Origin: JACPYG01 sp038063015
GTDB taxonomy: Bacteria > Patescibacteriota > Minisyncoccia > Minisyncoccales > Staskawiczbacteraceae
Direction of reading: 5' to 3'
DNA: 64,000 nucleotides
Assembly: GCA_038063015.1 (NCBI GenBank)
Contig: JBBTVX010000006.1
Coordinates: 1 to 64,000 of the forward strand
This document shows positions 48,453 through 55,239 of the stretch, in pieces (within the stretch, counting starts at the first letter, position 1; the number at the start of each line of letters is the position of its first letter). The translations under genes were made by a program, and so were the position numbers. The notes beneath the pieces were generated by a model. That model saw only the letters and a list, made by a program, of their open reading frames with translations, had not been told where the DNA came from and ran no database searches.

Positions 48453-49244
48453 TTGGGAATACTTTTTAAGATAAATGACCCGAAGCCAAGGATAATACAT
48501 AAAGCCAGCGTCCGTGACCGGCTTTTACATCATGCTGTCCATCGCGAACTATATCCGTTTTTTGATAAAAAGTTCATCGCCGACTCATTTTCTTGCCGAA
48601 ACATTAAGGGCGTGCACAGAGCCATAAGCAGGTTCAGAGATTTTAATCGCAAGGTCTCCAAAAACAACACAAAGCAATGTTATGTTTTAAAGTGCGACAT
48701 CAAAAAGTTTTTTGCTAGCGTGGATCAAAATATTTTGATAGAGATTTTACAAAAGCACATAAGCGATCAAAAAATTGTAAATCTTCTCAAAGAAATAATT
48801 TTTAGTTTTAAGCTTGGCGGTTTACCACTAGGGAATCTGACCAGTCAACTTTTTGCTAATATTTATTTAAACAAGTTTGACCAGTTTGTAAAACACAAAC
48901 TAAAAACAAAGTATTATATCCGTTATTGCGATGATTTTGTGATTTTTTCGCAGGATAAAAAATATTTAGAAAATTTAATTCCAATTATCAACGATTTTTT
49001 GCAAAATAAATTAAAACTCACCTTGCATCCTGATAAAGTTTTTGTTAAAACCATATATTCCGGCGTAGATTACTTGGGTTGGAAAAATTTTAAGGACCAT
49101 AGAATTTTGAGAAAAGCTACCAAAGAGAGGATGTTAAAACATTTAGAGAAAGAGTTCAAAAAGGAAATATTAAATTCTTATCTTGGACTTTTAAGCCACG
49201 GCAATACAGAAAAACTCAGAAGTAAGATACTTGAAATATATTAA
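48453..49244 (+). CDS. Reverse transcriptase of the DGR type, 5'-truncated
   Basis: 263 residues. Motifs: DPKPRIIHKASVRDRLLHH (RT1/2), LKCDIKKFFASVDQ (RT3, catalytic Asp), GGLPLGNLTSQLFANIYLN (RT4 with the (I/L/V)GN-x-x-SQ form typical of diversity-generating retroelements), YIRYCDDFVIF (RT5 YxDD), KLKLTLHPDKV, GVDYLGW (RT6/7) and SYLGLLSHGN. The frame opens with a TTG directly after an in-frame TGA (48447-48449), no ribosome site is seen, and the first 60 or so residues of related enzymes are missing. Catalytic Asp pair is intact, but expression is doubtful. No maturase or endonuclease domain, so not a group II intron protein. Confidence 0.8.
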   Translation: MGILFKINDPKPRIIHKASVRDRLLHHAVHRELYPFFDKKFIADSFSCRNIKGVHRAISRFRDFNRKVSKNNTKQCYVLKCDIKKFFASVDQNILIEILQKHISDQKIVNLLKEIIFSFKLGGLPLGNLTSQLFANIYLNKFDQFVKHKLKTKYYIRYCDDFVIFSQDKKYLENLIPIINDFLQNKLKLTLHPDKVFVKTIYSGVDYLGWKNFKDHRILRKATKERMLKHLEKEFKKEILNSYLGLLSHGNTEKLRSKILEIY

Positions 49245-49323
49245 GGCTATTTGTTCATAAAATTGTCAACATGCGTAGGGTGTCTATTTTTTTACAAAAA
49301 TGTTAATATTAAAGAAAAAATCT

Positions 49324-50004
49324 ATGACCACACTAAAAGACGTTAAAAACAATCAGCAGGTTTTGGAGTTTATAAAAAAGACGGAAAAAACATTATCCGC
49401 CCTTTCTTTTACAGACCACGGATTAAGGCATTTAAATTTGGTGGCAGACAGAGCAATCTATATTGCCAAAGCAATAGGAATTTCAGAAAGGGGGCAAGAG
49501 CTATCAGGCATCGCCGCATTCTGTCACGATATGGGAAATTTTTTAAGCAGAAGCCACCACAATTATTTTGCTGCTTTGCTTTTTCACCAAATTTTTAAAG
49601 ACGATTTTCCGGCAGACGAAATGGCAACCATTATGCAGGCAATATCAAACCACGACAAACAGCAAGAAGACATAAATTTTGTGAGCAAAGTGGCGGCAAT
49701 TGTTGTTTTGGCCGATAAGTCGGACGTGCACAGGTCAAGGGTGACTGTTAAAAAAATGAAAGACATCAAATCGGACATTCACGACAGAGTAAACTATGCC
49801 ACTACAAAAAGCGAGTTGAAAGTAGAAAATCCGCCAGCTGGCGGAAAAAAAAGGATTATTTTAAACCTTGAAATAGACACTAATTTTGTGCCCATACTTG
49901 AATATTTTGAAATTTTTACAGACAGAATGGTTTTTTGCAGAAGAGCCGCGGAGTTTTTGGGTTATAATTTCGGATTGGAAATAAACAAAATCCAGCTTTT
50001 GTAG
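49324..50004 (+). CDS. HD-domain phosphohydrolase
   Basis: 226 residues from ATG 49324 (MTTLKDVKN); an in-frame ATG at 49300 is less likely. HD motif: H in DHGLRH, HD in AFCHDMGNF, further His in SNHDKQ and D in LADKSD. These metal-dependent enzymes hydrolyse phosphate esters of nucleotides. Residues NPPAGGKK near 176 are encoded by a perfect palindrome and sit between two normally adjacent strands. It lies 2 nt before the TrmH-type gene. Confidence 0.8.
   Translation: MTTLKDVKNNQQVLEFIKKTEKTLSALSFTDHGLRHLNLVADRAIYIAKAIGISERGQELSGIAAFCHDMGNFLSRSHHNYFAALLFHQIFKDDFPADEMATIMQAISNHDKQQEDINFVSKVAAIVVLADKSDVHRSRVTVKKMKDIKSDIHDRVNYATTKSELKVENPPAGGKKRIILNLEIDTNFVPILEYFEIFTDRMVFCRRAAEFLGYNFGLEINKIQLL
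49831..49844 (+). repeat. Palindrome inserted in the HD gene
   Basis: CCGCCAGCTGGCGG, perfect 14-bp palindrome followed by an A run, in frame, in an AT-rich gene. Confidence 0.65.
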
Positions 50005-50006
50005 AA

Positions 50007-50480
50007 ATGGAAAAAAGCAAAAAATTACTTTACGTTATTGCAGACAACATAAGAAGTTTGGAGAACATAGGTTCTATTTTTAGGACAGCGGATGCCTTGG
50101 GCGTAGATAAAATTTTTCTCTGCGGAATTTCCGGGAAGCCCCCGAATGAAAAAATATCAAAAACAGCTTTAGGGGCTGAAAAAACAATTCCCTTTGAGTA
50201 TTGCCGGCAAACTTGGAGGCTAATTGATAAACTAAAAAAAGATAAAATAAACATAATTGCATTAGAGCAAGATAAAAAAAGTATTCTTTATACAAAATTT
50301 AAGCCCAAATTTCCGCTCGCCCTAATAATTGGAAATGAAGTAAAAGGAATATCCCAAAAAATATTAAAAAAATCAGATAAAATTATTTATTTGCCGATGC
50401 TCGGCAGAAAAGAGTCGTTAAATGTTTCTGTGGCGTTCGGCATTGCCGGCTACGAAATAAATAATTTTAGAAAATTATGA
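50007..50480 (+). CDS. SpoU/TrmH family RNA 2'-O-methyltransferase
   Basis: 157 residues with SPOUT motifs: NIRSLENIGSIFRTADALGV (motif 1 with the catalytic Arg), LALIIGNEVKGIS (motif 2) and LPMLGRKESLNVSVAFGIA (motif 3), forming the trefoil knot that binds SAM. The size fits the minimal tRNA/rRNA ribose methyltransferases (TrmL/TrmH-like). Exact target nucleotide unknown. The gene overlaps the NUDIX gene by 4 nt. Confidence 0.9.
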   Translation: MEKSKKLLYVIADNIRSLENIGSIFRTADALGVDKIFLCGISGKPPNEKISKTALGAEKTIPFEYCRQTWRLIDKLKKDKINIIALEQDKKSILYTKFKPKFPLALIIGNEVKGISQKILKKSDKIIYLPMLGRKESLNVSVAFGIAGYEINNFRKL

Positions 50481-50950
50481 AGCAGGCAACATTATGTTTA
50501 TTGGTAAAACCCGGCGAGATTCTTTTGGCGATGAAAAAGCGAAGTTTTGGAATGGGCAGGTGGAATGGGCCCGGAGGAAAACTGGATTTTGGGAAGGGGG
50601 ATAAAAACATTGTTGACGCCGTAATCCGAGAAACAAAAGAAGAAATAGGGGTCTTGATTAAAAATCCGGAAAAAGTAGGAATTTTGCATTTTTATTTTCC
50701 TCATAAAGAAGAATGGAACCAGGACGTTCATTTATTTTTAGTTAAAAATTGGGAAGGGGAGCCCGCAGAATCAGAGGAAATGTCGCCAAAATGGTTTAAA
50801 ACAAGCGAAATACCGTATGAAAAAATGTGGGACGACGACAAATACTGGCTGCCGCATGTTTTAAGCGGTAAAAAATTGGAGGCTGATTTTATTTTTAGAG
50901 AAGGGGATATAATAGAAAAGCACAACGTAAAAATTGTAGAGGAAATATAG
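50477..50950 (+). CDS. MTH1-like NUDIX hydrolase (8-oxo-dGTP diphosphatase type)
   Basis: 157 residues. AMKKRSFGMGRWNGPGGKLD and the Nudix box GDKNIVDAVIRETKEEIGV resemble human MTH1 (NUDT1), including the MKKRGFGAGRWNGxGGK region. The function would be removal of oxidised purine nucleotides, fitting a stress-handling context. It overlaps the methyltransferase gene (ATGA) and ends before a terminator. Confidence 0.85.
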   Translation: MKQATLCLLVKPGEILLAMKKRSFGMGRWNGPGGKLDFGKGDKNIVDAVIRETKEEIGVLIKNPEKVGILHFYFPHKEEWNQDVHLFLVKNWEGEPAESEEMSPKWFKTSEIPYEKMWDDDKYWLPHVLSGKKLEADFIFREGDIIEKHNVKIVEEI

Positions 50951-50967
50951 TTCTGTATTAAAAAACA

Positions 50968-50998
50968 AAAAACAGCAAAAATACGCTGTTTTTGTTTT
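50968..50998 (+). terminator. Rho-independent terminator
   Basis: AAAAACAGC / GCTGTTTTT 9-bp stem with an 8-nt loop, then TGTTTTG. Confidence 0.85.
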
Positions 50999-51002
50999 GC
51001 TA

Positions 51003-51044
51003 TTGACACTGTTTTTTTGTCTTGATATACTGTATATAATACAG
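51003..51044 (+). promoter_or_regulatory. Promoter and candidate operator of the Rrf2 regulator
   Basis: Perfect TTGACA (51003-51008), 17-nt spacer, TATACT (51026-51031). A perfect inverted repeat CTGTAT-ATA-ATACAG (51030-51044) overlaps the start site and is a likely operator; a second one AGAC-TAAATTG-GTCT follows at 51043-51057. Position and palindromes suggest autoregulation by the Fe-S regulator. Confidence 0.7.
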
Positions 51045-51072
51045 ACTAAATTGGTCTGCTTTACCCGCCAAG

Positions 51073-51465
51073 ATGATAAAAATTTCAAAAAAATCGCAAT
51101 ACGGATTAAGGGCAATGGTTTGTTTGGCAAAAAATTACAGAACACAGCAAATTTTTTCCGTAAAAACAATTTCTGAAAAAGAGGGGATACCTTTTGGCTT
51201 TTTGGAGAAAATAATCTTGCGGTTGGAAAAAGAAAAATTAGTCAAAGGAAAAAAGGGCGTTCAGGGCGGATATGCTCTCTCAATGCTTCCTCAAAAAATT
51301 AGCGCGAAAGACATAATATTTGCATTGGAAAATAATAAAAAACCGGTTGACTGCGCCTTTTGCGGCAGGGCAAAAAACTGCTTAACGAAAGGCGTTTGGT
51401 TGAAGCTGGAAACCGCATTTAACAAAACATTAAAAGCGATAACCTTAAAAGACCTTATTAAATAA
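51073..51465 (+). CDS. Rrf2 family Fe-S cluster regulator (IscR-like)
   Basis: 130 residues. Winged-helix part KSQYGLRAMVCLAKNY, IPFGFLEKIILRLEKEKLV, KGVQGGYALS; cluster-binding Cys residues CAFCGRAKNC follow (three Cys spaced by 2 and 5 residues). The spacing differs a little from E. coli IscR but fits other Rrf2 proteins. Directly upstream of cysteine desulfurase, it probably senses iron-sulfur status and controls that gene. Confidence 0.85.
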   Translation: MIKISKKSQYGLRAMVCLAKNYRTQQIFSVKTISEKEGIPFGFLEKIILRLEKEKLVKGKKGVQGGYALSMLPQKISAKDIIFALENNKKPVDCAFCGRAKNCLTKGVWLKLETAFNKTLKAITLKDLIK

Positions 51466-51510
51466 ATTATAGAAATTGCTAACGCAATTTATATAATTAA
51501 TCGTTTGGTC

Positions 51511-51534
51511 GATATGAAAATAAATTTTCATATC
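51511..51534 (+). promoter_or_regulatory. Inverted repeat upstream of the cysteine desulfurase gene
   Basis: GATATGAAAAT / ATTTTCATATC, perfect 11-bp stem with AA centre, 17 nt before the ATG. A second small one (AAATTGC / GCAATTT) lies at 51473-51490. Either attenuator-like structures or operators. Confidence 0.55.
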
Positions 51535-51550
51535 TTCCTCTCTCATAATT

Positions 51551-52879
51551 ATGAAAAGAATATATTTAGATTACGCCGCCACTACCCCGATTGATAAAAG
51601 GGTTTTAAAGGCAATGGCGCCGTATTTTTCAAAAGAATTTGGCAATACAATGTCTTTGCATTCTTTCGGCCAGAAATCAAAGATGGCTTTGGAAGAAAGC
51701 AGGGAAAAAATAGCTAAAATAATCGGAGCCGATGCCAATGAAATTATTTTTACTTCTTCTGCCACGGAAAGCAATAACACAGCCCTTAAGGGCTGTGCCC
51801 TGAGCTTGCCGAAGGGCAAAGACGGGAAAAACCATATTATAATTTCTTCAATTGAACATCCTTGTATTATGGAATCTGCAAAATGGCTGGAAAAACAAGG
51901 GTTTAAGATAACAAAATTAAATGTTGATAAATACGGAATGGTAAATCCGAAAGACGTTGAAAAGGCAATAAGACCCAAAGGGTACCCCGAAACGATTTTG
52001 GTTTCAATAATGCATGCCTCAAACGAAATCGGAACAATAGAGCCCATAGAAGAAATTGGAAAAATATGCAGACAAAAAGGAGTTTGTTTTCATACCGATG
52101 CTTCGCAGTCGTTTGGAAAAATTCCAATTGATGTTGAAAAAATGAATATTGATTTGCTGACCGCCAGTTCCCATAAAATATACGGGCCGAAAGGAGCAGG
52201 GCTTTTGTATGTTAGAAAAGGAGTAAAAATAGAGCCGATTTTGCATGGCGGCGGACAGGAAAACGGATTGAGGGGTTCAACGGTTAATGTTCCGGCCATT
52301 GTTGGTTTTGCCAAGGCGGCAGAAATCTGCAATCTTGAAATGGAAAAAGAAAATAAGCGCCTGATTAAACTAAGAGACAAGCTTATAAAAGGAGTTTTAA
52401 AAATAAAAGATTCCCACCTGAACGGCCCGCCTGCGCGGGCAGGCCAGGCGAAAAACCGGCTTTGCAACAATGCTAATTTCTGGTTTTCTTTCGTGGAGGG
52501 TGAGTCGCTTACAATTCAGCTTGATTTGGAGGGGATTGCTGTTTCTACGGGTTCTGCCTGCTCTTCTTTTAAGTTAGAGCCAAGCCACGTTTTATTGGCA
52601 ACAGGATTGAGGCCCGAGCAGGCGCACGGGTCTTTAAGGGTTTCTTTGGGAAGATTTACAAANNNNNNNNNNNNNNNNNNNNNNNNNNNNNNNNNNNNNN
52701 NNNNNNNNNNNNNNNNNNNNNNNNNNNNNNNNNNNNNNNNNNNNNNNNNNNNNNNNNNNNNNATTTATGATTATTTTTTGAAAAATAAAAAGGAAATTTC
52801 CGCAGATTTGCAGAAGAGGCACGACAATATACAAAAATCAAAAGAAATTATAGAAAAAAGGTATAAAAAATGGGCGTAA
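51551..52879 (+). CDS. Cysteine desulfurase (NifS/IscS family), interrupted by a scaffold gap
   Basis: PLP enzyme that moves sulfur from cysteine to acceptors. LDYAATTPID, NEIIFTSSATESNNTALKG, SIEHPCIMES, CFHTDASQSFGKI (internal His-Asp), TASSHKIYGPKGAGLLY (PLP Lys) and the active loop GIAVSTGSACSSFKLEPSHVL (catalytic Cys) are present. Two in-frame palindromic inserts occur (51781-51817 and 52424-52445). 100 Ns (52663-52762) follow LGRFT near the natural C-terminus. The residues after the gap (IYDYFLKNKKEISADLQKR onward) do not look like a NifS end and may belong to another gene. Likely supplies sulfur to MnmA and Fe-S assembly. Confidence 0.85.
   Translation: MKRIYLDYAATTPIDKRVLKAMAPYFSKEFGNTMSLHSFGQKSKMALEESREKIAKIIGADANEIIFTSSATESNNTALKGCALSLPKGKDGKNHIIISSIEHPCIMESAKWLEKQGFKITKLNVDKYGMVNPKDVEKAIRPKGYPETILVSIMHASNEIGTIEPIEEIGKICRQKGVCFHTDASQSFGKIPIDVEKMNIDLLTASSHKIYGPKGAGLLYVRKGVKIEPILHGGGQENGLRGSTVNVPAIVGFAKAAEICNLEMEKENKRLIKLRDKLIKGVLKIKDSHLNGPPARAGQAKNRLCNNANFWFSFVEGESLTIQLDLEGIAVSTGSACSSFKLEPSHVLLATGLRPEQAHGSLRVSLGRFTXXXXXXXXXXXXXXXXXXXXXXXXXXXXXXXXXXIYDYFLKNKKEISADLQKRHDNIQKSKEIIEKRYKKWA
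51781..51817 (+). repeat. Two small palindromes in the cysteine desulfurase gene
   Basis: AGCCCTTAAGGGCT (51781-51794, perfect) is followed by GCCCT...AGGGC arms of a CCCTGAGCTTGCCGAAGGG type repeat (51797-51817). They encode residues GCALSLPKGKDGK between strands that are normally joined by a shorter loop. Confidence 0.65.
52424..52445 (+). repeat. GC-rich palindrome in the cysteine desulfurase gene
   Basis: Imperfect 22-bp palindrome with GGCC ends and a GCGC centre (CCCGCCTGCGCGGGCAGG core) that adds residues PPARAGQAK after HLNG, in frame. Confidence 0.65.
52663..52762. other. Scaffold gap (100 N)
   Basis: Exactly 100 Ns, the usual placeholder of unknown true length. It falls near the 3' end of the cysteine desulfurase gene. 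Gene content inside is unknown, and the frame across it carries no information. Confidence 0.99.
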
Positions 52880-53025
52880 AGGGGCGTTGATTCAAGGGGT
52901 TGACAAATAGATATTTTCTGTTAGTGTTTAAATATGGATTACGGCATGGTGTCGTGATTCTTATTTGTAACGTCGGCGTTTTTCAACAGAAAAATGCGAC
53001 CATTGACAACAAGAAAGGTCTTTTG

Positions 53026-53199
53026 ATGTCCGGCGAAAAGATTAACCATTTGTTTTGTTTTTGCAACATGGTAAGGAAAGGAGATATTCCTTATTCAACA
53101 GTTGTTGAACTAGTTGAGAGTTATTCAAGGAAAAGCCAAGGAGACTCGGCAGAACAAAAGGTTGGCGGAGACAACCAAGACGACAAGATGGGGGGTTGA
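53026..53199 (+). CDS. Small hypothetical protein
   Basis: 57 residues, beginning MSGEKINHLFCFCNMVRKGD, hydrophilic and Gly/Asp-rich at the end. The ATG at 53026 is chosen for the AAAGG ribosome site 8 nt upstream; a longer in-frame start at 52900 lies inside TTGACA, a likely -35 box. It is followed by a terminator. Not recognised; could be a small regulator. Confidence 0.45.
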   Translation: MSGEKINHLFCFCNMVRKGDIPYSTVVELVESYSRKSQGDSAEQKVGGDNQDDKMGG

Positions 53200-53218
53200 T
53201 AATTCAACGATCGTTTAG

Positions 53219-53251
53219 GCCGAGAAGCAATTCTGTTTTGCTCTCGGCTTT
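53219..53251 (+). terminator. Rho-independent terminator before mnmA
   Basis: GCCGAGA / TCTCGGC with inner GCAA / TTGC pairing, then TTTTG; separates the small gene from mnmA. Confidence 0.8.
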
Positions 53252-53294
53252 TGTATTTGAAAAATGTGTTTTGTTGTGGCAAAGTAAATAGAAT

Positions 53295-54452
53295 ATGTTG
53301 AAAAAAGATAATAGAAAAATAAAAACCGAAGGTTCTGAGCGAAGCCGAAGGATTGTTGTGGCGATGTCGGGCGGGGTGGATAGTTCTGTGGCGGTGGCTT
53401 TGTTGAAAAAACAAGGTTATTTTGTTGTCGGCGTTTTTATGAAATTCTGGAAAGACCCTTCGGCAGGCTCAGGGCAGGCGGGCGAAAATAGATGTTGCTC
53501 TATAGAGTCAGAAAAATTAGCCAGATTGGTGGCAAAAAAAATCGGCATACCTTTTTATGTTATAAACGTAGAAAAAGAATTTAAAAAGAAAGTGGTTGAT
53601 TATTTTTTAAAAGAATATAAAAAAGGCGCAACGCCAAATCCTTGCGTTGTCTGCAATAAAGAAATCAAGTTTGGATTTTTAATTGATAAAGCTCTAAAAA
53701 TGGGAGTAGACTATATTGCGACAGGTCATTACGCGAAAACCTCGCTCGGCAATCAAATTTTTCTCGGCAAGGGGATTTTGCCCTTGCACTCGAAAAATTT
53801 ATTGCCTCGCTCTTTTAAATTATTGAAGTCTGTTGATAAAAATAAAGATCAAAGTTATTTTTTGTGGCAGTTAAACCAAAAGCAGTTAAGCAGAGTTTTG
53901 TTTCCGGTGGGAAATTATACAAAATCCGAAGTTCGCGCTTTGGCGAGAAAATTTAATCTGCCCGTGGCTGAAACCAAGGAGTCGCAGGAAATTTGTTTTG
54001 CGCAGAATTCAACCAATGAATTTTTGAAAAAATATTTAAAAACAAAGCCGGGAAATATTATTGATAAAAACAGAAAAATTTTGGGCGAGCACCAAGGTTT
54101 GCATTTTTATACAATCGGCCAGCGGAAGGGAATAGGGTTATCCGGGGGACCGTATTTTGTTGTTGATAAAGATTTTAAAAAAAATAATTTAATTATTTCA
54201 AAAAATGAAAAGGATTTAGAGAGTCAAGAATTAATTGCCAAAAATATTAATTGGTCCGCGCCCCAAAAATTGCCCATAAGCGCAGAAGTTAAAATAAGAT
54301 ACAAAAGTAATTTTGCTAAAGCAAAAATTTTTAAAGCGGGAGCTCGAAAGATAAAAGTAGTTTTTCAAAAACCGCAGAAAGCAATCACCCCCGGCCAATC
54401 AGCGGTTTTTTATAAAGGAGACAATTTGTTGGGCGGAGGAGTGATAGAATAA
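53295..54452 (+). CDS. mnmA: tRNA 2-thiouridine(34) synthase MnmA
   Basis: 385 residues. The PP-loop SGGVDSS (about 25-31) activates U34 with ATP; catalytic Cys residues are in NPCVVCN and SQEICF; ATGHYA, VDKNKDQSYFL and HFYTIGQRKGIG are family motifs. Sulfur comes from cysteine desulfurase, encoded nearby. The protein carries three extra segments encoded by palindromes: TEGSERSRR at the N-terminus, PSAGSGQAG after FWKD, and about 22 residues (TSLGNQIFLGKGILPLHSKN) after GHYAK where relatives pass directly to FKLLKSVDKNKDQSY. It should still fold if these are surface loops. Confidence 0.93.
   Translation: MLKKDNRKIKTEGSERSRRIVVAMSGGVDSSVAVALLKKQGYFVVGVFMKFWKDPSAGSGQAGENRCCSIESEKLARLVAKKIGIPFYVINVEKEFKKKVVDYFLKEYKKGATPNPCVVCNKEIKFGFLIDKALKMGVDYIATGHYAKTSLGNQIFLGKGILPLHSKNLLPRSFKLLKSVDKNKDQSYFLWQLNQKQLSRVLFPVGNYTKSEVRALARKFNLPVAETKESQEICFAQNSTNEFLKKYLKTKPGNIIDKNRKILGEHQGLHFYTIGQRKGIGLSGGPYFVVDKDFKKNNLIISKNEKDLESQELIAKNINWSAPQKLPISAEVKIRYKSNFAKAKIFKAGARKIKVVFQKPQKAITPGQSAVFYKGDNLLGGGVIE
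53326..53353 (+). repeat. Small palindromic repeat at the 5' end of mnmA
   Basis: CCGAAGG-TTCTGAGCGAAG-CCGAAGG: two CCGAAGG units in direct order around CTGAGCGAAG; encodes TEGSERSRR before the PP-loop strand. Confidence 0.55.
53456..53483 (+). repeat. Palindromic insert in mnmA (CCCTTCGG..CTCAGGG type)
   Basis: CCCTTCGGCAGGCTCAGGG followed by CAGGCGGGC, in frame, adding PSAGSGQAG. Same type as at 51797 and 42364. Confidence 0.65.
53744..53811 (+). repeat. 68-bp palindromic insert in mnmA, relative of the intergenic copy at 43600
   Basis: Starts GCTCGGCAATCAAATTTTTC and ends TTTATTGCCTCGCT, with GGCAAGGGGATTTTGCCCTTGC inner arms written here as GGCAAGGGG / CCCTTGC. Encodes about 22 extra residues in MnmA in frame. 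Confidence 0.7.
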
Positions 54453-54473
54453 TAGAATATAAGACACGGGGTA

Positions 54474-54519
54474 TTGACAGGGTTTTTTGTTTTTGCTAAT
54501 ATACACCTATACCATAGGT
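54474..54519 (+). promoter_or_regulatory. Promoter and candidate CsoR operator of the copper operon
   Basis: Perfect TTGACA (54474-54479), 17-nt spacer, TAATAT (54497-54502). A perfect inverted repeat ACCTAT-ACC-ATAGGT (54505-54519), followed by AGGGGTAG, covers the start site. C/G runs around an AT core resemble CsoR-type copper operators. A second promoter (TTGGAC 54579-54584, 16 nt, TATAAT 54601-54606) lies nearer the first gene. Between them is a 15-codon frame (54547-54594) of doubtful meaning. Confidence 0.65.
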
Positions 54520-54647
54520 AGGGGTAGAAATAATTAAATACAAAATATGGATAATCATAAAGAAAATAAGCAGAGTTTTTGGACGGCGGGATAACTATGA
54601 TATAATAAAATTAGTCGCAGTAATAAAAAATAATAAAATAAATAATT

Positions 54648-54899
54648 ATGATTAACACAAAACATTTGCTTAAAACAACCTCAATATGGATAAGCGCCAT
54701 CTATTCTATTTGTTATACCGGAGCGGCAATTTATCCGCCGATTAGAATAATGTTTATGAAATACGTTATGCACGCGCAGGTTTCTTTGACGTCTGGTTAT
54801 TTTGGCGCAGGATATTTTATATCAGGTTTAATCGTGTGGAATATTATTGCATTGCTCGGCGTTTGGCTATTCGCTTTTTTATTTAATAAAATTAAATAA
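54648..54899 (+). CDS. Small two- to three-helix membrane protein (DUF5676-like)
   Basis: 83 residues: helices around SIWISAIYSICYTGAAIY, GYFGAGYFISGLIVWNIIAL and LGVWLFAFLFNKIK. Resembles DUF5676, seen near metal-transport genes, but the match is from memory of pattern only. First gene of the copper operon, so a role in metal resistance is inferred. Confidence 0.55.
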   Translation: MINTKHLLKTTSIWISAIYSICYTGAAIYPPIRIMFMKYVMHAQVSLTSGYFGAGYFISGLIVWNIIALLGVWLFAFLFNKIK

Positions 54900-54942
54900 A
54901 AAAGCCGAAAATAGGCAATGTTGATTATTAATTTTTGAATAA

Positions 54943-55215
54943 ATGAAAATAAATAAACAAGAAACCCTAATTAATTTTAAGAAGGCGAATAGCCTTACTC
55001 TAAAAATCATAAAAATGATAGAAAACAACGATTATTGCATTGACATTATGCAGCAGAATTTGGCTGTCATAGGGCTTTTAAGGTCGGCCCATGAAATGCT
55101 GATGGAAAATCATTTGAACTCCTGTTTCAAATCAGCAATGAGCACAAAAAACGAAAACAAAAAGAAAGAAATGACGAACGAAGTTTTAAGGGTTACAAAA
55201 TTATTTAACAAGTAA
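54943..55215 (+). CDS. csoR: CsoR/RcnR family metal-sensing repressor
   Basis: 90 residues, all-helical. Cys32 (NDYCIDI), His57 and Cys61 (NHLNSC) form the C-H-C copper(I) site with HxxxC spacing as in CsoR. The N-terminal KINKQETLINFKKANS replaces the usual basic DNA-binding patch. It likely represses this operon and releases DNA on copper binding; the palindrome at 54505 is a candidate operator. Confidence 0.85.
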   Translation: MKINKQETLINFKKANSLTLKIIKMIENNDYCIDIMQQNLAVIGLLRSAHEMLMENHLNSCFKSAMSTKNENKKKEMTNEVLRVTKLFNK

Positions 55216-55239
55216 TCAAAAATATTAAAATAAAACTTT

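Noticed and set aside
48453..49244. Group II intron reverse transcriptase
   Set aside because: Motif 4 is LGNLTSQ rather than QGxxxSP, there is no maturase domain, and no intron RNA domain V was found downstream.
52763..52879. Residues after the N gap taken as the end of cysteine desulfurase
   Set aside because: The gap length is unknown and the sequence does not resemble a NifS C-terminus, so the frame link across it is not evidence.
54547..54594. 15-codon frame upstream of the copper operon as a gene
   Set aside because: Too short and without a recognised leader-peptide pattern; kept only as a note to the promoter.
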